DNA of 27,163 nucleotides from CAZVJA01 sp964626885 (lineage in GTDB: Bacteria; Planctomycetota; Planctomycetia; Planctomycetales; Planctomycetaceae): assembly GCA_964626885.1 (NCBI GenBank), contig CAZVJA010000056.1:1-27163 (forward strand). Direction: 5' to 3'. Both the position numbers and the translations under genes were made by a program. This document shows positions 15,231 to 23,719 of this stretch, in pieces. Every line of letters starts with the position of its first letter. Within the stretch, counting starts at the first letter, position 1. The notes below the pieces were generated by a model. That model saw nothing but the letters and a program-made list of their open reading frames with translations. It had not been told where the DNA came from and did not search any database.

Positions 15231-17858
15231 TCAACCAGTCAGCTTGCCGCGGTAGTAATTCGCCCCTTCTGCCAGCGCGTCGGTGAGTTTTTCGGGATTC
15301 TTTCCGCCGGCTTCGGCCATATCGGGCCGTCCGCCGCCCCCTCCGCCGACGACCTTCGCTGCCGCCTTGACGCAGTCGGAGGCATTCAAGCCCCGTTTCA
15401 TCAGATCCTTCGTGATCGCCGCGGTGAGCGACACTCGGCCGTCGATGACCGTCGCCAATAGCATCGCGACCGGGATTCCTTTGCCGCGCAACTGGTCGAC
15501 ATAGTCGCGAAGGGCATCTTTGTTGCCGTCGGTGGTCGAATGCGTGACGATCTTCACTCCCGCGACATCTTCCGCCTTCGCGAGCAGCTCATCGACGACT
15601 CCCGCGACCGACTCCTTAGTGTACTTGGCAAGTTCCTGCTTGGCGTCTCGCAACTCTTCCTGCAAGACTTGCACGCGTCGCGGGAGATCCTCGGGCTGCG
15701 GCGTCTTGAGAATTCCGACGAGTTCCTTGAGCAAGTCTTCGGTGTGACGAATTCGATCGAGCGCCTTCGGACCCGTGAGAGCCGAAATGCGGCGCACTCC
15801 TTTGGCCACGGCATCATCGCTCTGGATCTTGCACAGGCCGACCTGTCCGGTATTTGTCAGGTGCGTGCCGCCGCAGAACTCGATGCTGTAGTCCCCCATG
15901 CTGACGACTCGGACCCGATCGGGATACTTCTCGCCGAACAGGGCCATGGCTCCGAGTTTCTTCGCGTCGGCGAGATTCATCACCTGCGTTCCGACGGAAG
16001 CTCCCTCGGCAATTCGAGCATTGATTTCATCTTCAACCTTCAGGATTTCTTCCGGAGTGAGTGCCCGTTTGTGGGCGAAGTCGAACCGAAACGCGTCTTC
16101 CTCGACTTTCGAACCGCGCTGCGTTGCCTGGTCTCCCAGCGTCTTTCTCAACGCATGGTGGAGCAGGTGAGTGGCGGAGTGGGCCCGTCGGATTCCTGCG
16201 CGCCGTGTTGCATCAACGCCGGCCTCGAGCTTCATGCCAAGCTCCAATTTGCCGCGCGTCAAATGGCCGATGTGCACGATCAACCCGCCGTCGCGCTGGG
16301 TGTCGAGCACCTGGAACTCACAGCCGTTGGATGCCAGCTTGCCGACGTCGCCGACCTGTCCCCCCGCCTCGCCGTAGAACGGAGTGCGGTCAAGTACGAT
16401 GCCGACCGGTTGGGCATGGCCGACCTCGGTCAATTCCTCCACAAGGCGTTTTTCGGCGATAATGCCGATGACTTCGCACTCAGCCTGCGTTGTTTCGTAG
16501 CCGAGAAACTCACTGTCGCCGGCGGTCTTGCGAAGCGCGTCGAGCGGTCCTTCGGACATGACCGAATCGAGAAACGCGCCGGTGCCGCTCCCGAGCTTGT
16601 GCTTCTCCATGAGCGCGTTGAATTTTTTGAGATCGACCGCGAGGTTCTTCCGCGCCGCCATTGCTTCGGTCAGCTCGATGAGGAAGCCGTCGGTCTGATG
16701 GAGATCCCAGGCATCGTCGCCGGAGATTTGCGAGCTTCCGGCCGATTTGGCTTTATCGACGAAACGGTCGAATTTCTGAATGCCGCGCTCAATCACGCCG
16801 AGGAACTGCGATTCTTCTTCTTCGATGGCGTCCGTCACCGATTTCGCCGTCTCGGCCAACTCGGGATAAGGGACGCGCATCGCCGCGACGACCGAGGGAA
16901 CAAGCTGATGCAAAAACGGCTCATGCTTGCCGAGCAGGTAGCCTTCCAGCAGCGCGCGGCGAAGAAGTTGCCGCACGATATAACTTTCCTTCTCGCTGCC
17001 GGGAGAAACTCCCTCGTGAATGCAGAAGGTGGCTGCCCGCACATGATCGGCGATGCGGCGGATCGGTCGTCCCTGTGGACTGTGAAAATCGTATTTGATG
17101 CCGACTGCTTCGGCGGCATCGAGACAGATGCTCTTGAGGATATCGATCTCGAAGTTGCTTTCGACCCCCTGCATGACCGACGCGGTTCGCTCCAGTCCCA
17201 TGCCGGTATCGATGTTTTTCTTCGGAAGCGGGCGGAGGTTGTCGGGGGGATCTCCCACCCGGTTGAACTGCGTGAAGACCAGATTCCAGATTTCCACTGC
17301 CTTCGCCGAGCCGGGAGCGTGATAGTAAATTTCGCTGCATGGTCCGCATACACCGTCCGGGCCGTTCGTGGGGGCACCGGCCGGCCAGAAGTTCTCGTTT
17401 TCGTCCTCACGACGGATGCGGTCGGAAGGAACTTTGATCTCGTCATGCCAAATGTTGTACGCCTCGTCGTCGTCGAGATAGACGGTGACCGATAACCTGC
17501 TCGGATCGAGTGCGAGCCACTTTTTGTCGGTCAGGTACTCCCACGCCCAGTGAATGGCTTCGCGCTTGAAATAATCACCGAAAGAGAAATTGCCGAGCAT
17601 CTCGAAGAACGTGTGGTGATACGCCGTGACGCCGACGTTTTGCGTGTCGCCGGTGCGGAGGCACTTCTGGCAGGTCGTGGCCCGGGTGAATTCGAGCTTG
17701 CCGATTCCCAGAAACTGAGCCTTGAACTGGTTCATCCCCGCGGGAGTAAATAGCACCGTCGGATCGTCGCGCGGCACCAGCACGTCGGTTGGCCGGCGGA
17801 CGCACCCTTTGCTTTCAAAAAACGAGAGATAACTTTCACGAAGTTCGTCAGTTTTCAT
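15231..17858 (-). CDS. alaS: Alanyl-tRNA synthetase
   Basis: This enzyme charges tRNA-Ala and edits mischarged Ser/Gly-tRNA. The class II catalytic core occupies the N-terminal half (FFESKGC, FTPAGMNQFKAQFLG, TTCQKCLRTGD, NVGVTAYHHTFFEMLGNFSFGDYF). The editing-domain zinc ligands are His560 and His564 in HSATH and Cys662 and His666 in FCGGTH, nearly identical in position to E. coli. The C-terminal coiled coil and the glycine-rich C-Ala domain (VVGGGGGGRPDMAEAGG) are complete. The 875-aa length from Met at 17858 is canonical; an in-frame start at 17909 adds 17 unrelated residues. No clear ribosome-binding site precedes the start. It lies 85 nt downstream of the protease gene on the same strand. 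Confidence 0.97.
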   Translation of the reverse strand: MKTDELRESYLSFFESKGCVRRPTDVLVPRDDPTVLFTPAGMNQFKAQFLGIGKLEFTRATTCQKCLRTGDTQNVGVTAYHHTFFEMLGNFSFGDYFKREAIHWAWEYLTDKKWLALDPSRLSVTVYLDDDEAYNIWHDEIKVPSDRIRREDENENFWPAGAPTNGPDGVCGPCSEIYYHAPGSAKAVEIWNLVFTQFNRVGDPPDNLRPLPKKNIDTGMGLERTASVMQGVESNFEIDILKSICLDAAEAVGIKYDFHSPQGRPIRRIADHVRAATFCIHEGVSPGSEKESYIVRQLLRRALLEGYLLGKHEPFLHQLVPSVVAAMRVPYPELAETAKSVTDAIEEEESQFLGVIERGIQKFDRFVDKAKSAGSSQISGDDAWDLHQTDGFLIELTEAMAARKNLAVDLKKFNALMEKHKLGSGTGAFLDSVMSEGPLDALRKTAGDSEFLGYETTQAECEVIGIIAEKRLVEELTEVGHAQPVGIVLDRTPFYGEAGGQVGDVGKLASNGCEFQVLDTQRDGGLIVHIGHLTRGKLELGMKLEAGVDATRRAGIRRAHSATHLLHHALRKTLGDQATQRGSKVEEDAFRFDFAHKRALTPEEILKVEDEINARIAEGASVGTQVMNLADAKKLGAMALFGEKYPDRVRVVSMGDYSIEFCGGTHLTNTGQVGLCKIQSDDAVAKGVRRISALTGPKALDRIRHTEDLLKELVGILKTPQPEDLPRRVQVLQEELRDAKQELAKYTKESVAGVVDELLAKAEDVAGVKIVTHSTTDGNKDALRDYVDQLRGKGIPVAMLLATVIDGRVSLTAAITKDLMKRGLNASDCVKAAAKVVGGGGGGRPDMAEAGGKNPEKLTDALAEGANYYRGKLTG

Positions 17859-17943
17859 ATGTTTGTCTATGATTCCGTCTGATGGTCGCTGCAAGGCGCA
17901 AAGGGGCACACAAATCCGTTATGAAAGCGCTGGTCTCGCCGTA

Positions 17944-19629
17944 TCATCGTTTGACGACGACACGCCTTTTTCCCACAAGATCCAACGCGACATCCTCCTG
18001 TCGTCCCGTCACCGCTTTCTGAAACTCCGCCGGAGTCCGGACGGCCTCTCCGTCGACGTGGGTGATGAATTCTCCTTCGTGCAGCCCGGCCGCATCTGCT
18101 TTGCTGCCGGGGGTGACGTGAACGATCACCACGGCTTCGTTGAACTCGTGGGGCCAATCGAAATACTTCTTCCGGCCGGTTGGGTAGTCGACCTCGATCC
18201 CCCGCCATTCCGGGTAGCGGAGGACCGTGGCGATAATTCCCTCGTCATCGAAGACCGGCCATTTTGCGAGTTTCGCGGTCAGAGTCAACTCGTCTTCGGC
18301 ACGGGAACGCCAGATCTGTAATTTCACGGATGATTCCGGGGGGAGTTGGCCCACAAGTCGCATCAGATCTGCTCGATTGCGAACCCGTTCCCCATTGACC
18401 GAGAGCACCCAGTCGTCGCGCAGCAATCGTGCCTCCGCCGAGGGGGAGCCGGGAATCACCGAGACGACTTTCGCGGCAGTCACCTGGCCAAGTTGAGGAG
18501 CGCGGCGGCGCATTTCATCAGCGGTAACGTTCTCCGGCATTAAACCGAGAAAGCCGTATTCGACCTCATAGCCGCGACAAAGGTCTCCGACGATGCGCCG
18601 GGTCATCGCATCGATTGGAACGGCGTAACCGACCGACTGCTCGTATCCCTTGAGAGCCGCCAGCGACGTGGAAATTCCAACGAGTTCGCCCCGCAGATCG
18701 ACGAGCGCCCCCCCGCTGGTTCCAAGATTCAGCCGTGCGTCAACTTGCAGCAGCGTGCCGAGATGATGCAACGTCTCTTTCCGGAGTGCGGTTTCATCCA
18801 GCAGTGGCTCGGGGGGGGCAGGGCGACGCGAAATATTGCTGACCATTCCCCAGCTGGCGCTGGCCGACCCGTCACGCGCAATCGCATACGGATTTCCGAG
18901 AGATACGACGAACGCCCCCTTTTTGAGGGGGGATGCTTCCGTGCGGAATTTGAGCGGAACGAGATCCGCCGGTTGCAATCCGAGTTGGTCGTACTCGAGT
19001 TTCAGAACGGCCAGATCGCTGCGAGGATCGGCCGCCAGTATTGTCGATTCGCAGTTTCTTCCCCCGGCGAACCACACAAACAAACGCGTGTCGCCGGTCG
19101 GCGGNNNNNNNNNNNNNNNNNNNNNNNNNNNNNNNNNNNNNNNNNNNNNNNNNNNNNNNNNNNNNNNNNNNNNNNNNNNNNNNNNNNNNNNNNNNNNNNN
19201 NNNNCCGGTCGGCGGTCCGCCGCGCACGACATGGTAGTTCGTAAGAATGTAACGTTGGTCCGGACGATCTTCGGGGGCGATGATTATTCCCGAGCCGAAT
19301 TCGTTTGGAATGAAATCGGGGCTTTCGGGGTTGGTCCTGTCGTTGCGAAAGTTCTCGGCGCGCGGATCGAGTCCGAAAGGATTGAAATTTGTCCTGTCCG
19401 GCAGTTCCTGCGACAATCGGACCCGAGCGATGCTGACGACCGACTTCTCAGCCTTTCCGATCACATCGACAAATGCGCGTTCCAGCGCAGCGGCGGCGGC
19501 GACTGGATCGGGCTCTTGGCCGATGGCGCGCGGAGGAGTCGCCAGCCAGCAGGCCGCCAGTAGACCGAGAACCGCCGGCAGACCAATGCTGCGGAATCCA
19601 AAATAACGCTGGGCCGGACGAACAGACAT
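17944..19629 (-). CDS. Secreted HtrA-like serine protease with two PDZ domains (contains assembly gap)
   Basis: A signal peptide (about residues 1-37, ending RAIG before QEP) leads into a trypsin-fold domain. The triad is His133 in TNYHVV, Asp in RSDLAVLKL and Ser in LGTSGGAL, the last deviating from the usual GNSGG. Two PDZ-like domains follow, one around LGLMPENVTADEMRRRAPQLGQV and one at the end (IVHVTPGSKADAAGLHEGEFITHVDGEAV). The start at 19629 is chosen for the GGGAG upstream and the signal peptide. A 100-N run interrupts the gene between His and Asp. The flanks repeat 11 bases; collapsing them gives a continuous 524-aa protein with His-Asp spacing of 35, normal for HtrA. Function is probably envelope protein quality control. 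Confidence 0.88.
   Translation of the reverse strand: MSVRPAQRYFGFRSIGLPAVLGLLAACWLATPPRAIGQEPDPVAAAAALERAFVDVIGKAEKSVVSIARVRLSQELPDRTNFNPFGLDPRAENFRNDRTNPESPDFIPNEFGSGIIIAPEDRPDQRYILTNYHVVRGGPPTXXXXXXXXXXXXXXXXXXXXXXXXXXXXXXXXXXPPTGDTRLFVWFAGGRNCESTILAADPRSDLAVLKLEYDQLGLQPADLVPLKFRTEASPLKKGAFVVSLGNPYAIARDGSASASWGMVSNISRRPAPPEPLLDETALRKETLHHLGTLLQVDARLNLGTSGGALVDLRGELVGISTSLAALKGYEQSVGYAVPIDAMTRRIVGDLCRGYEVEYGFLGLMPENVTADEMRRRAPQLGQVTAAKVVSVIPGSPSAEARLLRDDWVLSVNGERVRNRADLMRLVGQLPPESSVKLQIWRSRAEDELTLTAKLAKWPVFDDEGIIATVLRYPEWRGIEVDYPTGRKKYFDWPHEFNEAVVIVHVTPGSKADAAGLHEGEFITHVDGEAVRTPAEFQKAVTGRQEDVALDLVGKRRVVVKR
19105..19204. other. Assembly gap (100 N), probably artificial
   Basis: Exactly 100 N, the conventional filler for a gap of unknown size. 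The 11 bases before the gap (CCGGTCGGCGG) are repeated as the first 11 bases after it, and both copies encode PPT in the protease frame. The true sequence is probably a simple overlap with nothing missing. Confidence 0.9.
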
Positions 19630-19890
19630 CGATGCTCCCGAAATAGCAACAATGGGGCAGGGAACTCCATTTGGCTGCCCTGCGATTATGTTATCGGGAG
19701 TCGTCAACGGCCCCAAGCCCGGCGCGGACCTTCATTTCGGCCGAACCACTTGGAAATGCCAATGGAAAGCCGGGATTGAACCCGCCAAACAGGAATCTCC
19801 GGCTTCCGAGATCGGGAGGAAACAACTCTCTCGGGAGCACGGAGATTTCTGTCTGGCCGTTCTTGTTGGATGGACCTGGGGCGGCCCGAG

Positions 19891-20988
19891 CTACTCAACC
19901 GACTGGCCGTTCGTCTCGACAGGCAGATTCGTGCTGTACCCGCGAGCTGCCAGTACCTTTTGCTTCAACTCATTGAGCATATCCGGATTCTCTTCCAAAA
20001 ACGTGCGGGCCTTATCGCGCCCCTGGCCGAGCCGAGTGGAGCCGTAGCTGAGCCATGTTCCGCTGCGGTCAATGATGCGGTCTTCCACGGCGAGATCGAG
20101 AATGTCCCCTTCGAGGCTGATGCCACGGTGGCCGAGCATATCGAACTCCGCCTGACGAAATGGAGGAGCGACCTTGTTCTTCACGATCTTCGCCTTCATG
20201 CGGATGCCGATCGTGTTATCCCCCTCCTTCAAGGTGCTGACGCGGCGGACATCGACGCGGCACGAGGAATAGAACTTGAGGGCCCGGCCGCCGGGGGTCG
20301 TTTCCGGACTGCCGAACATTACCCCGATCTTTTCACGGATCTGGTTGATGAAGATCACCGTTGTACGTGACTTCGCGATTGCACCGGTGAGCTTCCGCAT
20401 GGCTTGGCTCATCATGCGGGCCTGCAGTCCGACATGGGAGTCGCCGATCTCACCGTCCAGCTCCGACTTGGGAACGAGTGCCGCCACGGAGTCGACCACG
20501 ATGATGTCGACGGCGTTCGACTTGATCAGCATCTCGGCGATCTGCAGCGCTTCTTCACCATACGAAGGCTGACTGACCAGCAGATCCTCGAGGTTAACTC
20601 CCAGCCGCTTGGCCCAGGACGGATCGAGAGCATGTTCCGCGTCAATGAACGCCGCGATGCCTCCGTCACGCTGAGCGCTGGCGATGGCATGCAGCGCGAG
20701 CGTCGTCTTACCGCTCGATTCCGGGCCGAACAGTTCGATAATCCGACCGCGCGGAAGTCCTCGCCCACCGAGGGCGATGTCGAGAGAAAGTGCGCCGGTG
20801 GAGATGCCCGCGTAACCCATCCCCGATTCCGTCAACTTCATGATCGAGCCCTTCCCGAAGGTCTTCTCGATCTGGCCCAAAGCATTCGTCAGCATGGCCT
20901 GCGATTCACTCTCCGCCTTGCCGGGGGCTTCGCCTCGAGCGGGTTTGTCTTTCGTTGGGGCAGCGTTGATTCGGGATTTGGCGGCCAT
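19891..20988 (-). CDS. recA: Recombinase A
   Basis: RecA forms filaments on single-stranded DNA, drives strand exchange and triggers the SOS response. The 365-aa product has Walker A GPESSGKT (88-95), Walker B DIIVVD (161-166), loop-1 region GEIGDSHVGLQARMMSQAMRK, and INQIREKIGVMFGSPETTPGGRALKFYSS. The start at 20988 is preferred to the in-frame ATG at 21006 because GAAGGAA lies 5 nt upstream. An N-terminal extension of about 20 residues rich in Lys/Ala/Pro precedes the conserved core. No recX or lexA gene is nearby. A promoter is proposed at 21059-21087. Confidence 0.98.
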   Translation of the reverse strand: MAAKSRINAAPTKDKPARGEAPGKAESESQAMLTNALGQIEKTFGKGSIMKLTESGMGYAGISTGALSLDIALGGRGLPRGRIIELFGPESSGKTTLALHAIASAQRDGGIAAFIDAEHALDPSWAKRLGVNLEDLLVSQPSYGEEALQIAEMLIKSNAVDIIVVDSVAALVPKSELDGEIGDSHVGLQARMMSQAMRKLTGAIAKSRTTVIFINQIREKIGVMFGSPETTPGGRALKFYSSCRVDVRRVSTLKEGDNTIGIRMKAKIVKNKVAPPFRQAEFDMLGHRGISLEGDILDLAVEDRIIDRSGTWLSYGSTRLGQGRDKARTFLEENPDMLNELKQKVLAARGYSTNLPVETNGQSVE

Positions 20989-21058
20989 GGCGTTCCTTCT
21001 GTTCAATGAGCTTATTGTGTGCGTTGAGTGCTACGATCCACGAATACTGTACAAATAG

Positions 21059-21087
21059 ATACTACATGGTTTTTCGGCATTCGACAA
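21059..21087 (-). promoter_or_regulatory. Candidate sigma-70 promoter of recA
   Basis: On the minus strand TTGTCG (21087-21082) and TAGTAT (21064-21059) are separated by 17 nt; each matches the consensus at four of six positions. The leader to the recA ATG is about 65 nt. The palindrome TGTACA (21048-21053) lies just downstream of the -10, but no known LexA operator type is evident. Confidence 0.4.
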
Positions 21088-21187
21088 GGCCGAAATCGAG
21101 AAATTCTCAAACTCTTTCCGGTTTCTTCCGGCCGGTTGCCCAGCTTTGGAGGAAACCAAGTGCGTTCCGTATCTCCGCAACGGCGAA

Positions 21188-21742
21188 TTATTCCCGATGC
21201 TTCTCCAACAGCAGCCGAAGGTAAGACTTCCGTTCCGGATTCGCCAGCCCCATTTGGGATGCGAGCCGCAAAATCGAGTCACGAACCGCTTCGCGATCCG
21301 GTTCCTCGGCCATGCCTTCTATTTCCAGGAAGGTACCGAGTTCTGCGACGGTGTCGAGCGTAATCTCGAGCGTTCGTCCCTCCCATTCCAGGTGATGCGG
21401 CACGCGCGTCTTCTCAACCGGGCGTACGGGAGTGAAGCCGAGCAGCATCAACACTTTTTCCAACGCGGCGGCGTCGGTCGCATTTCTTCCGACCGGCAGC
21501 TCTATCTCCTGCCGCACTTTGGCCTGAGTATCGATCACCGGCCCTTTGTAAGTAATCCGGGTTTCGTCGCCCGTCACGCGCATGCGAAACGCTTCCCCAG
21601 TCTGTGTAAAGTCGCGCAAAGGGTGGCGAAAGTAGACATCCCGCTGCTTCACTGCCCGGCCGGCCTGCGCGCCAAGTTCGGCGAGTTGCTTTTGAATAGC
21701 CGGTGAATCGGCCAACCGAAATTTGAGTTCGACTTCGTACAT
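21188..21742 (-). CDS. CYTH-domain protein (class IV adenylate cyclase / triphosphatase-like)
   Basis: The 184-aa protein is a single CYTH domain, a beta-tunnel fold that binds triphosphates and divalent metals. The signature ExExK is at the N-terminus (MYEVELKF; Glu3, Glu5, Lys7). Tunnel strands follow with alternating charged residues: RDVYFRHPLRDF, EAFRMRVTGDETRITYKGP, RQEIELPVG, TRVPHHLEWEGRTLEITLDTV, and GTFLEIEGM. It resembles the CyaB-type group annotated as class IV adenylate cyclases, but many of these are triphosphatases. The substrate cannot be predicted from sequence. It lies 64 nt downstream of the DUF971 gene on the same strand and is probably co-transcribed with it. Confidence 0.88.
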   Translation of the reverse strand: MYEVELKFRLADSPAIQKQLAELGAQAGRAVKQRDVYFRHPLRDFTQTGEAFRMRVTGDETRITYKGPVIDTQAKVRQEIELPVGRNATDAAALEKVLMLLGFTPVRPVEKTRVPHHLEWEGRTLEITLDTVAELGTFLEIEGMAEEPDREAVRDSILRLASQMGLANPERKSYLRLLLEKHRE

Positions 21743-21806
21743 GGCTCGGTCAGCAAAGAAGCGGTCAGCGATCAGATTTCAGCAAGAATCCAGGAACCAC
21801 GATCCA

Positions 21807-22130
21807 TCACACGTGCTTCGTGATTTCGTACATCTGCCCCAGGCTGCGCAGCCGGTCCCAGGTGTAAAGTCCCGAATCGTGCCGGTCGGACCAGGTGATC
21901 TTGAGGGCATAGTTGCCCGAGAACGCAATGCCAGTCGGCTTGATCTCTTCGGGAATCGTTTCGATGTCGAGCGTGCGAATGCCGGTCATTTCGTCAATGC
22001 AGCCGGCGCAGGGGCACTCGCATCGCAAGAACCGAAACGGCAGCCGATGGACCGCGCCGTCATGCCAGGTAATTTCGAGCACCCGGTCGTCACTCAGGGC
22101 GCGAATATTCTTGGGGGGTGATGTGGCCAT
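21807..22130 (-). CDS. DUF971 family protein
   Basis: At 107 aa this is a stand-alone version of the domain found at the N-terminus of gamma-butyrobetaine hydroxylases (DUF971, GBBH-like N-terminal). The hallmarks are LEITWHDGAVHRLPFRFLRCECPCAGC near the N-terminus and GNYALKITWSDRHDSGLYTWDRLR near the C-terminus. The cysteines in RCECPCAGC suggest a metal site, probably zinc. Stand-alone DUF971 proteins are linked with Mrp/Fe-S biology in some bacteria, but nothing in this window supports that link. It is divergent from the AhpD-like gene. Confidence 0.87.
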   Translation of the reverse strand: MATSPPKNIRALSDDRVLEITWHDGAVHRLPFRFLRCECPCAGCIDEMTGIRTLDIETIPEEIKPTGIAFSGNYALKITWSDRHDSGLYTWDRLRSLGQMYEITKHV

Positions 22131-22218
22131 GCTGAGGGAATGATAGTCCCGCCGACGACAAGAAGGTAGTATGAACGGTCAAACGATCCCGGCAGAAAAG
22201 ACACAAAAAGGACGTTGC

Positions 22219-22734
22219 ATGCTCCGAAAGTTGATTGCCAAACGGCTGGATGCCGGAGAGCGAGAATTGGGAGCGTCGGTGGAGTATTTGCGGTGGATCC
22301 TCGATCGGTCGCTGCGGTTGTTCTTCAAGTTCACGAAGTTTCTGTCGTTCGCACAGCATCGTCGCGCGTGTCCTGCCAACCCATACCTAGTCGCGATGAT
22401 CGTCGCCACGCGACATTACGATTGCGGACCGTGCGTGCAGATCGGCGTCAACATGGCTCGCAAAGCCGGGGTGCCGATCGAGCAGATTCGGGCCGCCGTG
22501 GAAGGCCGGCCGGATGACCTGCCGGAGGAACTCGCGGACGCATATCGGTTTGCGGAAGCAGTCGTGACGATGTCTGGCAGCGAAGAGGAGCTGCGCGAAA
22601 AGATTCGTGCACGATACGGCGACGAGGGACTCATCGAGCTGGCGTATGCCATCGCCTGCGGTGGCGTGTTTCCGACGGTGAAGCGAGCCCTCGGCTACGC
22701 ACGGAGTTGCTCGCTGGTGCCGGTCGAAGTATGA
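22219..22734 (+). CDS. AhpD-like (carboxymuconolactone decarboxylase family) protein
   Basis: The 171-aa product starts MLRKLIAKRLDAGERELG and contains the AhpD-like core, with the redox pair Cys69 and Cys72 in HYDCGPCVQIG followed by an all-helical domain to the end. In canonical AhpD the motif is CxxCxxxH; here the histidine position is Gly76, so peroxidase relay chemistry may differ. The start at 22219 is supported by AAGGA about 6 nt upstream and by the usual N-terminus of this subfamily. An in-frame ATG at 22171 also has a possible ribosome-binding site and would add 16 residues. It may act as a thiol-disulfide enzyme, but the partner is unknown. It is convergent with the DUF3634-like gene. 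Confidence 0.82.
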   Translation: MLRKLIAKRLDAGERELGASVEYLRWILDRSLRLFFKFTKFLSFAQHRRACPANPYLVAMIVATRHYDCGPCVQIGVNMARKAGVPIEQIRAAVEGRPDDLPEELADAYRFAEAVVTMSGSEEELREKIRARYGDEGLIELAYAIACGGVFPTVKRALGYARSCSLVPVEV

Positions 22735-22763
22735 ACCGCGCAGATATTGAGAAGTCGTTCTCT

Positions 22764-23057
22764 TCACTGGTTTACCCACAGATTGCGCAACTGCTGCCGG
22801 CACTGTTTGGGGATGTTGGAAGAAAACACGAGGACCGTACGCAAGCTGCGCCGTGTTCCCGCCACCCAGCCGCGGGTGATCCCGGCTGATTGCAGCACAT
22901 CGGCAATATCTTTGACGTGCGTTGCCGTCAGCCGTCCTTTGACGACATGCGGCACGCCGTCACGAATTCGCACCAGGAACGCATATTTCGGCCGAATCGC
23001 CAGCCAGATGCCGCCGACAACCAGCATTGCGACGATGATTCGGACAGTCGTGTCCAC
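22764..23057 (-). CDS. DUF3634-like small membrane protein, 97 aa
   Basis: One membrane segment (about residues 4-20, RIIVAMLVVGGIWLAI) is followed by a soluble domain with RPKYAFLVRIRDGVPHVVKG and a C-terminal VFSSNIPKQCRQQLRNLW, the pattern of DUF3634 proteins. Function is unknown for the family. I chose the GTG at 23057, preceded by AGAGGA, because it places the membrane segment at the N-terminus as in other members. An in-frame ATG at 23120 would add 21 polar residues and cannot be excluded. Confidence 0.75.
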   Translation of the reverse strand: MDTTVRIIVAMLVVGGIWLAIRPKYAFLVRIRDGVPHVVKGRLTATHVKDIADVLQSAGITRGWVAGTRRSLRTVLVFSSNIPKQCRQQLRNLWVNQ

Positions 23058-23135
23058 GCTGCGATTTTCCTCTGCAGTTGAACATTTGACTGATAGAAAA
23101 AGTGGATTCTCGCCACTCAAGCCGAGCGAATTCCA

Positions 23136-23675
23136 TTATCGCAATTGCAAGCCGGCACGACGAAATGCTGCCTCCCTGTTCTCTAAACTCGTCTCGTAGA
23201 TACGAATCTTGCGGGAACCAATAAGCTGCTTGCGGACGCGATCGAGGATGAAAACTTTTCGGGCAAACAATTCCCAGGACGTGCTGTCGGTGTAGATCAA
23301 CACAATCTCTGCCTGGCTTTGGAGGAATTCCTCAGGGTTCTTCTGGGTGCGTGCGCCATGAGTATGCGTCTGGGGATTTTCGGATAGGGGTATTGCCCAA
23401 AGGATGATATCTTCCTCGCAGAAGTATTCTGCCCATTTGCCGACTAGCCCCGGAGGCCAGAGACCTTCCTGTTCTTGGTCCTCGGGAAAGCCTGCTGGCG
23501 CTCCCATCCAAGGCTGAGCTTCCAGATACCACCAGTAACGGTTGAGCTCCGAACGAAGTGGCTGAAAGCAGTGCCAGAAAGTGTTGTTCGTTTCGTCAAC
23601 TAGACGAAGCATCAAGCCTTGCATCGTATCACCACACGAGAGAATTCCTCTCATCGCAACCGTTAATAGAATCAT
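23136..23675 (-). CDS. Hypothetical protein, up to 179 aa
   Basis: I do not recognise this protein. It is soluble, with many aromatic residues (RYWWYLEAQPWMG, FWHCF, WELFARKVF) and acidic patches (FPEDQEQEGLWPPG, YFCEEDIILW). No signal peptide, membrane segment or catalytic motif is evident. Several in-frame Met codons exist near the start (residues 1, 8 and 18); Met18, beginning MQGLMLRLVDETNNTFW, looks like a natural domain start but has only a weak ribosome-binding site. The region appears less GC-rich than neighbouring genes, which would suit a gene acquired recently. It lies 44 nt downstream of the FucU-type gene on the same strand. Confidence 0.65.
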   Translation of the reverse strand: MILLTVAMRGILSCGDTMQGLMLRLVDETNNTFWHCFQPLRSELNRYWWYLEAQPWMGAPAGFPEDQEQEGLWPPGLVGKWAEYFCEEDIILWAIPLSENPQTHTHGARTQKNPEEFLQSQAEIVLIYTDSTSWELFARKVFILDRVRKQLIGSRKIRIYETSLENREAAFRRAGLQLR

Positions 23676-23719
23676 TTACGATGGCGGCAGACTCGTATAA
23701 TCGCTGTTAACGTTTGAAT

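Noticed and set aside
15540..17495. Open frame of 651 codons opposite alaS
   Set aside because: It is a mirror of alaS produced by GC-rich codon bias; the alaS frame has all family motifs.
17859..17909. Longer start of alaS
   Set aside because: The additional residues do not resemble alanyl-tRNA synthetases, whose N-terminus is at MKTDELRESYL.
21041..21060. LexA-like operator around TACTGTACAAA
   Set aside because: Only one half resembles the E. coli box; the matching ACAG half-site is missing.
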